Part shown: piece by piece, positions 7,874-17,495 of the stretch | How positions within the stretch are numbered: position 1 is the stretch's first letter | Layout of the letters: each line of letters starts with the position of its first letter | Origin: Secundilactobacillus silagincola | GTDB lineage: Bacteria; Bacillota; Bacilli; Lactobacillales; Lactobacillaceae | Assembly (NCBI RefSeq): GCF_002583405.1 | Contig: NZ_BCMJ01000001.1 | Location: 41,438 to 105,437 of the forward strand | Direction of reading: 5' to 3' | Length of the DNA stretch: 64,000 bases | Notes under the pieces: model-generated | Told to the model about the DNA's origin: nothing | The model's database searches: none | Seen by the model: the letters and a program-made list of their open reading frames with translations, nothing else | Translations under genes and position numbers: made by a program

Positions 7874-8032
7874 AACTCAACTCGGTAGATTCCAGAATAT
7901 AACACTTAAAAACGTCATTCCGACGGTTCGTTCTTGTCGGGATGGCGTTTTTAGGTTTATGAACCAAAGTAAATTTTAGAATGTATTTTGGCTAAAAGAT
8001 TAATTCAAATACTTACCAATATGACCTCATGA
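7874..8032 (+). repeat. intergenic hairpin element, copy B (short form)
   Basis: The head CAACTCGGTAGATTCC starts 12 nt after the OsmC stop. The hairpin 7905-7955 pairs TTAAAAACGTCATTCCGAC with GTCGGGATGGCGTTTTTAG, with several G-U pairs. The outer right arm present in copy A is missing. A distal block with TTTTGGCT, AAATACTT and CCAATAT (7985-8032) matches the far end of copy D. Confidence 0.75.
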
Positions 8033-8048
8033 CCCAGCCTGTTTTCAC

Positions 8049-10964
8049 TTACTCATTCTTCGGATGCGCTTTAGTATACATCTTGTCAGTCACATATGGA
8101 TAAGTCCATTTGACCATGATCGACATAGTAATTGGTAACAAAATCACGAGGATAATCAGACCAATAATAACGGTCATAGCAACTTGAATCAGTGTCAATA
8201 CGTTAGATGGTATTAGTGCCGCAAAGGTGCCACCTAAGATAATCGCGGCTGAGATGACCACCGTTCCAATAATGGCCGATGCGTTCAAAATTCGGCGACG
8301 AACATCCGGAATTTTGGCTGCATCGTCACGATATCGCATCATCAGGAAAATACTATAATCCACACCCAGTGCGGTAATCATAATGAAGCTAAAGAACGGT
8401 GTATTCCACGTTAGCAGATTTTGAGCCAATAACGCTTTTGATAATAATCGTGTCAGCGTTAACGCGCTCACGTACGTGGTTACTAACGTTGCAATAATCG
8501 TTAATGGCTGAATCAATGACCGAGTCACGAATATCAGGGCAATCCCGATTCCAATCAACATGATGACTACTGTCCGGATAAAATCACCGTTAGACAATCT
8601 TTGTAGATCAGCGGTCCGTGAAGACTCGCCACCAATAGCTACCTTATCGTTTTTCAAAGCACCGTGTTTCAGACTAGCCTTGGTGTCGCTGGAAATCGTG
8701 CGAATCTGATTAGCCGCCTTGGTCGTGCTTGGATCACTATTTAGGATAATGGTAATTTTGGCAATCTTACGGTTACTTGACATAAACGCATCTAGCGACG
8801 GCTTAAAGGTTGAACTGCCTAAGGTTGACTTAGGAATGTAGAAATCATTGCCAACGTAAGAACTTTGCAGTCCCTTCAGATAACTGCTGGCAGTGGTCGT
8901 ACCCTGACTGATTTTTCCAAGTGCGGTATTTGCGGACGCTAGGCCTTGCTGCAGTGCTCTGGTTTTAGCTTGCAACTGACCCACTTGAGTCGCCAACTGT
9001 TGTACCCCGGCATTGACCTGAGTGCTACCATTAGCCACGGATTTCGCACCTACATTCAATGCATTACCCTGTTGAGCTAACTGACTAGCACCGCTGTTAA
9101 GCTGGTTGACGCCAGTAGCAAATGGTGAAGTCTGACTGTTCAGTTGACCCAAACCATTAGAAAGCTGAGCCGAACCGGTAGCTAATTGACCGGTACCCGC
9201 CTGAATCATCGGTAGCTGGCGAGTTTGTGCCTGCATTTGATTCAGTCCTTGAGTTAATTGTTGACTGCCACTGGATAACTGACCGATGCTGCTTGTCAGT
9301 GCCGTAGTACTGCCACTAAGTCGACTAGCACCATTGCTTAATTGACCAACGCCTGCTGTATACGCAGCAATGCCTTGATTAAGCTGTTGCGCACCACTCT
9401 GCAGCTGACCTGTCCCGCTTATGAGTTGTTTCAACTGAGCAGTATTACTACTGCTATTAGCCGCTGCCAGTTGCTGATCAGCTGATTTTAGTCCGGCTTG
9501 AACTTTGGTTAACCCTTGATTAGCTTGGTTAAGCCCAGTAACTAATTGGCCTAACTGGTCTTTCAGGTACAATTGCTTAATTTTAGTACCTCCTGGCTGG
9601 GTTACTGAACTGACTTGTTTAACCCCTGGTTCAGCCTTGAGATAGTTCGTTAAATTATCGATTGCGGCCAAATCTTTCTGGTTGTTCAATGAATGACTGC
9701 TTTCAATGTAAAAAGTTGACGGACCTGACATGCCAGCAGGAAAATGCTTGTTGATCAGATTATAGCCCGCCTTTGATTCGATGCTGTTAGATAGTTCGTC
9801 GGCGCTGTTAAAGTTGAGTTTTTGATTACCAACTAGTAACAGGGGCACAATAACAACTGCCATAATGACCACGGTAATGGCGGTATGATTCAAAGCTGAC
9901 TTGGACAAAAAGTGCCAAAACGGATTCTTGCCGTGTGCCGTTAAGTCCTTGCTTGGCCAAAACATGGTTTTTCCTAACGTTGCCATGAAGAACATGTTCA
10001 ACGTCAGCAAAACCGGCAACAATACCAGAACCCCAACGGCCACGCCGACTGCTGAACGGTAGAACGAAAACTTGGCTAGTGCCAGAACTAAGAATCCAAT
10101 AAAGACGGATGACCCGCTGTACAAAATGGTTCGTCCAGCATGCTTACGGGCAACTGTAGCCGCCTCATCCGCACCTAAACCGTTAGCCAGTTCTTCTTTA
10201 AAACGGTTATACAGTAAAATATTATAATCAGTTCCAATCCCAAACAGCACTACAACCATGAAGATTTGGGTGAAATTAGAAAGTGGAAAATTGAATTTAT
10301 CCGCTAAGTTCATGACGATTCCACTAGAAACCAGGTAGGAAACGCCAACTGTCAGTAATGAAATAAACGGTATGATGATCGATCTGAAAACCAGAATCAG
10401 CACTATAAAAATGAAAACCGCCGCGATAATCTCCGTTTTCTTCAAACCAGCTTGTGTGGTAGTTGAAAAGTCATCATTTAGTAAATCGGCCCCGGTGACG
10501 TAAGTTCGTAAACCGTGGATTTTCAGATGACTACGTAATTGTTTGGCTTGGGTCGACACTTTCTCATGGTCAGAGACACTGACCATCGCAAGTTGGGTCG
10601 TCCCATCTTTGGACGCCAACTGCTTTTTAGCCTGCGCATTATCACTGGCACTGGTCATATCAAGAATCTTCAAATTTGAATCACTCTTGATATTTGAAAT
10701 GGCCTGATTGATCTGCTGATTATTTTGGGCGTTAAGTTGACCATCTTTCTTATTAAAAACAACGATCAGTGAACGCACACTGCGGTTATTTTCTGATTTA
10801 CGGTCAATGGTTTTAGCAACTTCGCTTTGGACCGAAGATGGTAATGCAACGGAACTGTGTTTTTTGACAAGTTGCGTCACATTTGGCATAGTCAACGTGG
10901 CAACCAGTACTACTACGATCCACACGATCAATGCCAAACCGTGCTTTTTGAAAAACTGCTGCAT
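8049..10964 (-). CDS. MMPL/RND-type membrane exporter
   Basis: A 971-residue protein of the MMPL branch of the RND superfamily, proton-driven exporters of lipids or drugs. Two half-transporters are visible, each with the family signature in a membrane segment (FGIGTDYNILL with RFKEEL, and ALGVDYSIFLMMRYRDD). Each half has one N-terminal helix, a large outside domain and a five-helix block. The second outside domain (about residues 450-740) is a long Gly-x-x-Gln-Leu repeat region, as in YhgE/Pip-like proteins, probably an extended coiled coil. ATG 10964 follows AGGGGGAGA. TTG 10967 is a weaker alternative. The divergent TetR gene is its likely regulator. Confidence 0.9.
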   Translation of the reverse strand: MQQFFKKHGLALIVWIVVVLVATLTMPNVTQLVKKHSSVALPSSVQSEVAKTIDRKSENNRSVRSLIVVFNKKDGQLNAQNNQQINQAISNIKSDSNLKILDMTSASDNAQAKKQLASKDGTTQLAMVSVSDHEKVSTQAKQLRSHLKIHGLRTYVTGADLLNDDFSTTTQAGLKKTEIIAAVFIFIVLILVFRSIIIPFISLLTVGVSYLVSSGIVMNLADKFNFPLSNFTQIFMVVVLFGIGTDYNILLYNRFKEELANGLGADEAATVARKHAGRTILYSGSSVFIGFLVLALAKFSFYRSAVGVAVGVLVLLPVLLTLNMFFMATLGKTMFWPSKDLTAHGKNPFWHFLSKSALNHTAITVVIMAVVIVPLLLVGNQKLNFNSADELSNSIESKAGYNLINKHFPAGMSGPSTFYIESSHSLNNQKDLAAIDNLTNYLKAEPGVKQVSSVTQPGGTKIKQLYLKDQLGQLVTGLNQANQGLTKVQAGLKSADQQLAAANSSSNTAQLKQLISGTGQLQSGAQQLNQGIAAYTAGVGQLSNGASRLSGSTTALTSSIGQLSSGSQQLTQGLNQMQAQTRQLPMIQAGTGQLATGSAQLSNGLGQLNSQTSPFATGVNQLNSGASQLAQQGNALNVGAKSVANGSTQVNAGVQQLATQVGQLQAKTRALQQGLASANTALGKISQGTTTASSYLKGLQSSYVGNDFYIPKSTLGSSTFKPSLDAFMSSNRKIAKITIILNSDPSTTKAANQIRTISSDTKASLKHGALKNDKVAIGGESSRTADLQRLSNGDFIRTVVIMLIGIGIALIFVTRSLIQPLTIIATLVTTYVSALTLTRLLSKALLAQNLLTWNTPFFSFIMITALGVDYSIFLMMRYRDDAAKIPDVRRRILNASAIIGTVVISAAIILGGTFAALIPSNVLTLIQVAMTVIIGLIILVILLPITMSIMVKWTYPYVTDKMYTKAHPKNE

Positions 10965-11122
10965 CAATCTCTCCCCCCTTTTAGACTATTGGCTATACTT
11001 AGACACTTGTACAACCTTTACGCATTATGATAAAGTCAGCTTAAAGGGAGTTCAATAAACAAAAATGGACTTTCGCTTAAATTTAGACAGAATAGATAAA
11101 ATGCAAAGATTAGAGGCTTATC

Positions 11123-11731
11123 ATGAAATACGATTTAACTAAAAAGCGGACTCGTGGCGCTCAGCGCACCCTTCGCGCATTCTCGCAGACCATGTTACGA
11201 CTGCTAGCCAAGAAACCCTTTGAAGAAATTAACGTCAACGAAATCTGTGAGTTCTGTGATTTTCCGCGAGCGACTTTCTATAATTACTTTGACGATAAAT
11301 ATGACCTTGTGAACTATTGTTGGTACGTGCTGGCCGAAAAAGTTCGCATTGACGAAGCAAAAGAACTTAATCCTAGTGAAATTGTCATCACCTATTTTGA
11401 CCGCCTCTACGATTTATTCGAAAATAATAGCGAGTTAGTTTCAGGAATTTTGCATCATAATCAGCTTTCAGGCAGTCTGGTTAATAGTTTTACTAACTAT
11501 CTGCGTAATTTGGCACACCAGATTTTTCTGGAGGTCTTTGGAGACCTTAAATTTGATATTCCAGTTGAGCTAATCGTAGATCAATGCAGCGCAACCATTT
11601 TAATTTTGATTGAATGGATTTTTCTGAAGGAAAAACCTACCACCCGTGAACAAGCACATCATTACTTAGCCGTTTTACTAGGCGACGAGAGTACCTTTTC
11701 CATGTCTGATTCCAGTCAGTCAAAATCATAG
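11123..11731 (+). CDS. TetR-family transcriptional regulator
   Basis: A 202-residue protein with an N-terminal TetR-type helix-turn-helix (about residues 12-60: INVNEICEFCDFPRATFYNYFDDKYDL) and a helical ligand domain with no recognisable specificity. It is divergent from the MMPL exporter gene across a 158-bp gap, the usual arrangement of a local repressor and its pump. AGAGG lies about 6 nt before the ATG. The gap contains no perfect long palindrome that I could find. Repeated TTAGAC-like words occur there. Confidence 0.88.
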   Translation: MKYDLTKKRTRGAQRTLRAFSQTMLRLLAKKPFEEINVNEICEFCDFPRATFYNYFDDKYDLVNYCWYVLAEKVRIDEAKELNPSEIVITYFDRLYDLFENNSELVSGILHHNQLSGSLVNSFTNYLRNLAHQIFLEVFGDLKFDIPVELIVDQCSATILILIEWIFLKEKPTTREQAHHYLAVLLGDESTFSMSDSSQSKS

Positions 11732-11743
11732 TAACCATTAAAT

Positions 11744-11792
11744 ACAAACAAGTCCTCTCCCGATTTTATCGAGAAAGGACTTGTTTGTGTTT
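11744..11792. terminator. bidirectional terminator
   Basis: ACAAACAAGTCCTCTC pairs with GAGAAAGGACTTGTTTGT around a loop. It lies between the convergent TetR and HAD genes. Confidence 0.85.
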
Positions 11793-11807
11793 CACTATAT
11801 TACTCTG

Positions 11808-12629
11808 TTAAAGTGCCATCTTCAAGGTTTCCAAAACTCCGTTATGATTGTTATCCAATTCTGTCACGTGAGCAGCTGCCTGCTGAATCTTATCCGCAGC
11901 GTTTTTCATGGCAAAACTATGCGGTGTCATAGTCAGCATGCTCAAGTCATTTTCGTTATCGCCAAAAGTCATTAACTCATCGTCAGCAACTTGGTAATGA
12001 TCCTGTAAGATCCGAATACCTGACCGTTTATTAGCATTGGCAGATCCCACTAGATCCGTGTTAAAACCTGACGTTTCATTGGTGAGTTTTGCCGGTAAAA
12101 TTTTAGCCAACTTAGCCGAAGCTGAATCAAAGTTAGTGCCTGGCGCGAAACTAATTGCAAGTTTGGTAAATTGATCCTTCACCTTTTTACCCGCAATCGT
12201 AGCCAGATTATCAACGCCAATCACTGGTCGATAGTAATACTTCACGATCTTTAAAATCTCCGGATCCAGGTCGCGATTAACATAGGTGCCGTGCAAACCA
12301 GAAACGACTTCTTGAACGATCAGTCCAGGCTTAAATGCCTTCTTTAACAGTTGAATCACGCCATGGACCTGTTCATCACTAATGGCTTCGATGTGCTGAA
12401 GCGCGTTGCCACTGTGAACGATAGCACCATTCTGCGAAATGTAGTCCATTTGATCAGCAACTTCAGCAAACTCATGCCGTAACCGTTGATACTGTGACCC
12501 GCTAGCAGCAACAAAATGAATATGACGAGCTTTCATTTGTTTGAATACTGACAAAAATAACTGTTTATCATACTTACGCTCGTCGTTTAAAAAAGTGCCA
12601 TCCATGTCGACTGCTACCATCTTGATCAT
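11808..12629 (-). CDS. Cof-type HAD phosphatase
   Basis: A 273-residue HAD superfamily IIB (Cof/YbiV-like) sugar-phosphate or nucleotide phosphatase. Motif I VDMDGTFLND gives the nucleophile D8 and acid D10. Motif II is VAASGSQ, the conserved Lys lies in the ANKRSG region, and motif IV is GDNENDLSML. A C2B cap separates motifs II and III. Substrate cannot be assigned, as the family is broad. It is transcribed in the same direction as the GNAT gene 94 bp upstream, so read-through from the tenA promoter is possible. Confidence 0.88.
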   Translation of the reverse strand: MIKMVAVDMDGTFLNDERKYDKQLFLSVFKQMKARHIHFVAASGSQYQRLRHEFAEVADQMDYISQNGAIVHSGNALQHIEAISDEQVHGVIQLLKKAFKPGLIVQEVVSGLHGTYVNRDLDPEILKIVKYYYRPVIGVDNLATIAGKKVKDQFTKLAISFAPGTNFDSASAKLAKILPAKLTNETSGFNTDLVGSANANKRSGIRILQDHYQVADDELMTFGDNENDLSMLTMTPHSFAMKNAADKIQQAAAHVTELDNNHNGVLETLKMAL

Positions 12630-12722
12630 TTCATTACCCCGCTTTTTAAATTTTCCATACCGATTATCATAACGGAAAATGGTGAAAACTGCATGTTAAA
12701 TTTTACTTTTTCGGCAAAAATT

Positions 12723-13199
12723 TTACAGCGACTTCATGTACCAAGTATCACAGGCACTATGTTCCGATTGAGAAAGCGGCTGAGACAACGGTTTGAAGCC
12801 GACTTTTTGATACAGCTGATTCGCGGGTTTCATGGCAGCAAAAGTTTCCAAATACAACGCTTGATAATGGGCCTTGGCATAGTCAAAACAAACCGGTAAT
12901 AATTGACTAGCCGTTCCATGATGCCGGTAGTCTGGATCCACGTAAAGTTTCTGTAACTCAGCAATCCCCTGTTCAGGCGCAATGGGGCCCACACCGCAGC
13001 CGCCAACCACTCGGTCTGTATCCGCCACTGCCACGAAGTATTTAGCAGCGGGTGTTTGCTGATACCATTCACTTAAACGATCAACGAAGGGGTCAAAGTA
13101 AGCTGTCCCAGGTAAATTCAAATGCAATTGTTCTAACGACGTCCGCAGAATTTTGGCCATTTGAGCATCATCTGCTGGTTTAATTTCTCGAATCTTCAT
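12723..13199 (-). CDS. GNAT-family N-acetyltransferase
   Basis: 158 residues with the GNAT core: beta-strand segment YFVAVADTDRVVGGCGVGP, the LQKLYVDPDYRHHGTASQLL acetyl-CoA pyrophosphate loop (R-x-x-G variant), and the C-terminal YQKVGFKPL motif. The frame is open further upstream, but ATG 13199 (MKIREIKPAD) has a GGGAAGA site and matches the family N-terminus. The substrate is unknown. It starts 65 bp downstream of the tenA stop in the same direction and may form a riboswitch-controlled unit with it. Confidence 0.85.
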   Translation of the reverse strand: MKIREIKPADDAQMAKILRTSLEQLHLNLPGTAYFDPFVDRLSEWYQQTPAAKYFVAVADTDRVVGGCGVGPIAPEQGIAELQKLYVDPDYRHHGTASQLLPVCFDYAKAHYQALYLETFAAMKPANQLYQKVGFKPLSQPLSQSEHSACDTWYMKSL

Positions 13200-13264
13200 A
13201 TGTATATCACATCTTCCCTTATGTTTGTTTAGCATTATACCAATTAAGAGAAGATGAGAAAAGT

Positions 13265-13930
13265 CTAGGCCGTCACTTGCCACCTCTGTTGATCCATGGC
13301 CATTTGCCAAAATGCCAGTTCATAGGCACTGCTGCGTACAAATGACGTTTTCATTTTATCTCTGGTAGTCTCATCCGACTGTGCGGCAACTTGATTGGTT
13401 AAATCAATCATCTGGTCCACACTATCGGTATAATCATCGCTATCATAAGTTTCAATCCACCGTTGATACAGTTCAACTGGCGATCCCTTGGCAACGAGCT
13501 GCTGGCCAATCTGATTATAGAGCCAATAGCACGGCAGCAAACCAGCAATAGCCTGTTGAGGCGTGCCACGATAAAGTTCCGCATACATATGATTGACGTA
13601 GTTATAAGCCGTTGGCGCAATGGGCGTGCTGGCAATTTCCGCTGGCGTAATTCCCAGTTGTTCAAAGAAGCCCTCGCGAACGGCAATTTCGCCGTCTTTC
13701 AACCCCTGAGCACCCTCTAATAAGAACTGTTTACCATGAGCATCATCAACTTGATCCGCCACTAACTCGTGCAGTTTGCCAAATTCACTCAGATAATACC
13801 GATCTTGAATGAGGTAATACCGAAAAACGTCTTTGGGTAAAGTACCGTCCTGTAATTCATGAATAAAGGGATGTTCAAAGCTCTTTTGCCAAAACGGTGC
13901 CGCTGCTTGATGAATTTGATCCGTAAACAA
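13265..13930 (-). CDS. tenA: TenA/thiaminase II (aminopyrimidine aminohydrolase)
   Basis: A 221-residue TenA family protein that salvages the pyrimidine part of degraded thiamin. Family features are FRYYLIQDRYYLSEFG, then AIAGLLPCYWLYNQIG, in which the Cys is the expected catalytic residue, and the C-terminal SSAYELAFWQMAM segment. Start is TTG 13930, with AGGAGGG 6 nt upstream. A TPP riboswitch and a terminator precede the gene, which independently supports a thiamin role. No other thiamin gene is in the window. Confidence 0.93.
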   Translation of the reverse strand: MFTDQIHQAAAPFWQKSFEHPFIHELQDGTLPKDVFRYYLIQDRYYLSEFGKLHELVADQVDDAHGKQFLLEGAQGLKDGEIAVREGFFEQLGITPAEIASTPIAPTAYNYVNHMYAELYRGTPQQAIAGLLPCYWLYNQIGQQLVAKGSPVELYQRWIETYDSDDYTDSVDQMIDLTNQVAAQSDETTRDKMKTSFVRSSAYELAFWQMAMDQQRWQVTA

Positions 13931-13967
13931 TATAAGCCCTCCTCAAGCGACGAAAACTGCTGAATCG

Positions 13968-13998
13968 AAAAAGCCGGCCAGAGAAACCCTGGCCGGCA
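13968..13998 (-). terminator. riboswitch-controlled terminator in the tenA leader
   Basis: TGCCGGCCAGGG pairs with CTCTGGCCGGC and is followed by TTTTT on the minus strand. It lies between the TPP aptamer and tenA, so thiamin pyrophosphate probably stops transcription here. Confidence 0.88.
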
Positions 13999-14018
13999 GT
14001 TTTATCGCAAAATACGCG

Positions 14019-14100
14019 TTAACTTTCCTTCGCGAGGGTTAGCTCACAGGTTCAAAGGGTTCGGTCCGCGGCCGTCTCAGCAATTTGCGCCCCTAGTTAA
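14019..14100 (-). promoter_or_regulatory. TPP riboswitch (thi box) aptamer
   Basis: The minus strand reads AGGGGCGC, then TTGCTGAGA, then ACCCTTTGAACCTG, then AGCTAACCCTCGCGAAGGAA. These are the conserved blocks of the TPP aptamer in the right order. The closing helix P1 is TTAACT with AGTTAA. A TGC-TATACT extended -10 lies about 15 bp upstream of the aptamer. Confidence 0.93.
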
Positions 14101-14344
14101 TATACGTTGAGTATAGCATGTTTTACACCTTATTCTGCCAAAAAAGGCCAAAATTCCTTTTTTATTCACTTAACTCATGTTACTATTAATTAAACTTTTC
14201 AAATTATTTTTTAATGTCCTTTTAACGATTACTGAGATGCTGAAATTTTCATGAAAACACGGACTATCCTTCCCAGATTTCAGTCCGACTTCCTAAATGT
14301 AACTTGCTTTCATCAATTTTCCGGTAGATCAGACCTTCCTAAAG

Positions 14345-14372
14345 ATTAATTCAGCTGTTTCCGTGAATTAAT
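14345..14372. other. hairpin in the 500-bp gap before tkt
   Basis: ATTAATTCA (14345-14353) and TGAATTAAT (14364-14372) form a perfect 9-bp inverted repeat with a 10-nt spacer, followed by TTTTACATT on the plus strand. It has no open frame or family match. The remainder of 14101-14551 is AT-rich, with repeated TTTTCAT/ATGAAAA words, and I see no gene in it. Confidence 0.4.
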
Positions 14373-14551
14373 TTTACATTGAAAACTATTTCTAATTTTC
14401 GCTTAATGCCCTGTAATTTTCATCATTAGCACATTGATTCAGTTTGATGATTGAAGAAGCCTATTTTGGCGAGCTTTCAAGCAAATCAATTTTGATGAAA
14501 ATCCTGTTGAAATAGTCCGATATTTTAGCTATACCATTTAGTTTATCATAG

Positions 14552-14580
14552 TTGACATATCAGACTAGTTACCGTATATT
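14552..14580 (+). promoter_or_regulatory. consensus sigma-A promoter of the tkt-tal operon
   Basis: TTGACA (14552-14557), a 17-bp spacer, then TATATT (14575-14580). It places the transcript start near 14587, only 4 bp before the AGGAG site of tkt. Confidence 0.85.
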
Positions 14581-14605
14581 TCATAGGCATAGGAGCGTGA
14601 TTAAT

Positions 14606-16618
14606 TTGCAAAATAACAACCTAGACCAAAAATCAATCAACGCACTTCGATTCTTAAGTGTTGATATGATAGAAAAGGCCAATTCTGGCCATCCTGGATT
14701 ACCCCTTGGTGTCGCACCAATGGCGTACACTCTATGGACTAAACATTTAAACATTAACCCAACTGATTCGCACTGGCTCAATCGCGACCGGTTTATTTTA
14801 TCTGCTGGTCACGGTTCTTCTTTGCTGTACAGTTTATTACACCTTTCAGGTTTCAACTTAACGATTGAAGATTTAAAACAATTCCGTCAACTTAACAGCA
14901 AAACGCCCGGTCACCCTGAATATGGCGTGACGGATGGCGTCGAAGCAACCACTGGTCCATTAGGCCAAGGCTTAGGCATGGCTGTGGGAATGGCAATGGC
15001 TGAATCTCACCTTGCCGCTCAGTACAATAAACCCGGGTTTAACATTATGGATCACTACACTTACGCGATTGCTGGCGATGGTGACCTCATGGAAGGCATC
15101 TCTCACGAATCAGCCAGTCTTGCCGGCCATCTTAAGCTGGGTAAACTGATTGTCTTATATGATGATAACAGCGTTTCGCTAGATGGTCCTACTGACATGG
15201 CGTTCACTGACGATACTCCTAAGCGCTTTGAAGCGTACAACTGGCAGGTTCTTCACGTGGCGAATGGTAATGATCCTGCAGAAATCAATGCAGCAATCGA
15301 AACCGCTAAGCAAACCGCTGACCAGCCTACCTTGATCGACGTGAAAACCACCATCGGTTTCGGTGCACCAAACGCTGGTACCAACAGCGTGCATGGTAAA
15401 CCCCTTGGCGACGAAAACATGGCAGCTACTCGTGAAAAACTCGGTTGGGACTACAAACCATTCGACATTCCTGATGACGTGCGCCAGAACTTTGATACGA
15501 CTGTTAAACAACGCGGCATTGTCAGCGAAGCGCAATGGCAAACACTATTTGATGATTATTCAGGTGAGTATCCTGAACTTGCAGCTCAGTTTTTACAAAG
15601 TTTCAAACCAGTTTCATGTGATTTGAAGATTCCCATTAGCCACGTTGGTGAATCAGAATCTGGTCGAAATACCAGCCAGCGAATCATTGGCGAAATTTCT
15701 GAACAATTACCTAGTTTCTGGGGGGGCAGTGCCGATTTATTCTCCTCAAACAAAACTAACGTCAAAACGGCTAACGCCTATGAACCGGCTGACCGACTCG
15801 GTAAAAACGTTTGGTTCGGTGTGCGTGAATTTGCGGAAGCTGCAGCTGTTAACGGCATGACTTTGCATGGCGGCGTTCATGCTTACGCCAGCACTTTCTT
15901 CGTTTTCTCAGATTACATGCGGGCTGCCATTCGGTTGGCTGCCATTCAAAAAATTCCGTCAACGTTTGTATTCACTCATGATTCAATCGCTGTCGGTGAA
16001 GATGGCCCCACTCACGAACCAATTGAACAGTTAATGAGTTTCCGGGCAATGCCAAACGTCAACGTGATTCGGCCAGCAGACACCAATGAAGCAATCGCCG
16101 CTTGGAAGATTGCACTTGCTGCGTCTGAAACACCAACGATGCTAGTGCTTACTCGACAAAATCTACCGACGTTACCGCGTACGGAAGAACTCGCTGCTCA
16201 AGGCGTACAACGTGGCGGTTACGTCCTCTCACCTGCTAAAGGGTCAACACCAGAAGGTATCTTGATTGCTACTGGCTCTGAAGTCCAACTAGCTATAGCG
16301 GCTCAAAAACAGCTTCAAGAAGCCGGCCACGACGTTTCAGTTGTCTCGCTGCCATCATTTGAACTATTCGATGCACAGCCAGCTAAATACCGTGAACAAG
16401 TGCTGCCAAGTAACGTCACCCGCAGAGTGGCCGTTGAAATGGGCACCTCCTACGGCTGGGAACATTACGTTGGTTTGCAAGGTAAAATCGTCGGTATCAA
16501 TAACCGTTATGGTGAATCAGGCAACCCAGATGCTATCATGAAACAGTTCGGTTTTACTGCTGATAATGTGGCAGCAACTTATTTAAAAACGGTCAGCAAC
16601 CAGCCTGCCAATGCTTAA
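14606..16618 (+). CDS. tkt: transketolase
   Basis: A 670-residue thiamin-dependent transketolase of the non-oxidative pentose phosphate pathway, moving two-carbon units between ketose and aldose phosphates. Visible: the N-terminal substrate His in [12 protein letters not shown], the TPP motif GDGDLMEG with downstream DDN, the pyrimidine-domain segment [19 protein letters not shown], and the C-terminal domain LIATGSEVQ. The frame extends to TTG 14552, but that TTG is the promoter -35. The true start is TTG 14606, 10 nt after AGGAG. First gene of an operon with a transaldolase 20 bp downstream. Confidence 0.95.
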   Translation: MQNNNLDQKSINALRFLSVDMIEKANSGHPGLPLGVAPMAYTLWTKHLNINPTDSHWLNRDRFILSAGHGSSLLYSLLHLSGFNLTIEDLKQFRQLNSKTPGHPEYGVTDGVEATTGPLGQGLGMAVGMAMAESHLAAQYNKPGFNIMDHYTYAIAGDGDLMEGISHESASLAGHLKLGKLIVLYDDNSVSLDGPTDMAFTDDTPKRFEAYNWQVLHVANGNDPAEINAAIETAKQTADQPTLIDVKTTIGFGAPNAGTNSVHGKPLGDENMAATREKLGWDYKPFDIPDDVRQNFDTTVKQRGIVSEAQWQTLFDDYSGEYPELAAQFLQSFKPVSCDLKIPISHVGESESGRNTSQRIIGEISEQLPSFWGGSADLFSSNKTNVKTANAYEPADRLGKNVWFGVREFAEAAAVNGMTLHGGVHAYASTFFVFSDYMRAAIRLAAIQKIPSTFVFTHDSIAVGEDGPTHEPIEQLMSFRAMPNVNVIRPADTNEAIAAWKIALAASETPTMLVLTRQNLPTLPRTEELAAQGVQRGGYVLSPAKGSTPEGILIATGSEVQLAIAAQKQLQEAGHDVSVVSLPSFELFDAQPAKYREQVLPSNVTRRVAVEMGTSYGWEHYVGLQGKIVGINNRYGESGNPDAIMKQFGFTADNVAATYLKTVSNQPANA

Positions 16619-16638
16619 TCTTATGAGGAGAAATGAAC

Positions 16639-17361
16639 ATGAAGAATCTAACGTTTAAAACAAAGATTTACTCTGATGGTGCAGATTTAGAAGATATGAA
16701 AGCCATCAATCAAAACGACTTTGTCACTGGGTTTACAACCAACCCTAGCCTGTTAAAAAAGGCGGGTGTAACGGATTACCTCACCTTCGCTAAAGAAGCA
16801 GTCGCGACTTTTCCTGACGAAGCCATTTCATTCGAAGTGTTTAGTAACGACTATGACACCATGCTCAAGGAAGCCAAGATGCTCCATGACCTTGGTCCTC
16901 ACGTTTACGTGAAAATTCCAATTCGCACGACTGCCGGTGAACCAACTACTGACTTAATCCATGATTTAACGGCTGATGGCGTTAAAGTGAACGTCACTGC
17001 TATCGCTACCGCTGACCAAGTTAAGGAAAGTGTCGATGCTATCGTACCAGGAACACCAAGCATCGTGTCAATCTTCGTTGGCCGAGTAGCTGATGCCGGG
17101 ATTGACCCAATTCCATTTGTTGAAAAAAGTGTTGCATTAACCAAGGATCGTAGTGACGTGGAATTACTCTGGGCAAGTACCCGAGAAGTCTACAGCATTA
17201 TGCAGGCTGAACAGTTCGGCGTTGATATCATTACCGTACCGCCGACCATTATTGACAAATTAGTTGCTAAAGCTGGGCAAACTGGCGATGACATCACTAT
17301 GAATACCGTTAAAGGGTTCGCGGCTGATATTGAAGCAACGGGTCTTAAAATCTTAGGATAG
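16639..17361 (+). CDS. tal: transaldolase (TalC/fructose-6-phosphate aldolase family)
   Basis: A 240-residue class I aldolase-fold protein of the short transaldolase (TalC/MipB/FSA) family. The TNPSLL motif near the N-terminus, the Schiff-base Lys in HVYVKIPI and the KVNVTAIA strand are visible. ATG 16639 has GAGGAG 8 nt upstream. ATG 16633 is too close to that site. Co-transcription with tkt makes transaldolase more likely than F6P aldolase, completing the non-oxidative pentose phosphate branch. A strong terminator follows. Confidence 0.88.
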   Translation: MKNLTFKTKIYSDGADLEDMKAINQNDFVTGFTTNPSLLKKAGVTDYLTFAKEAVATFPDEAISFEVFSNDYDTMLKEAKMLHDLGPHVYVKIPIRTTAGEPTTDLIHDLTADGVKVNVTAIATADQVKESVDAIVPGTPSIVSIFVGRVADAGIDPIPFVEKSVALTKDRSDVELLWASTREVYSIMQAEQFGVDIITVPPTIIDKLVAKAGQTGDDITMNTVKGFAADIEATGLKILG

Positions 17362-17379
17362 TCATCAACATACGATTGC

Positions 17380-17427
17380 AAACAGCCTATCTATCAGTCG
17401 AAATCGACTAATAGATAGGCTGTTTTT
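17380..17427 (+). terminator. terminator of tkt-tal
   Basis: AACAGCCTATCTAT and AGTCG pair with CGACT and ATAGATAGGCTGTT, followed by TTTTT. Confidence 0.9.
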
Positions 17428-17495
17428 CTCTTAACTAGTGGTATCCTAGTGACTGGAGCATTTTCCGACTACAGCACCTACAGGAGGAAACGAAA

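Noticed and set aside
14552-14605. N-terminal extension of transketolase from TTG 14552
   Set aside because: It overlaps the -35 and -10 of the operon promoter and lacks a ribosome site. The start at 14606 has AGGAG.
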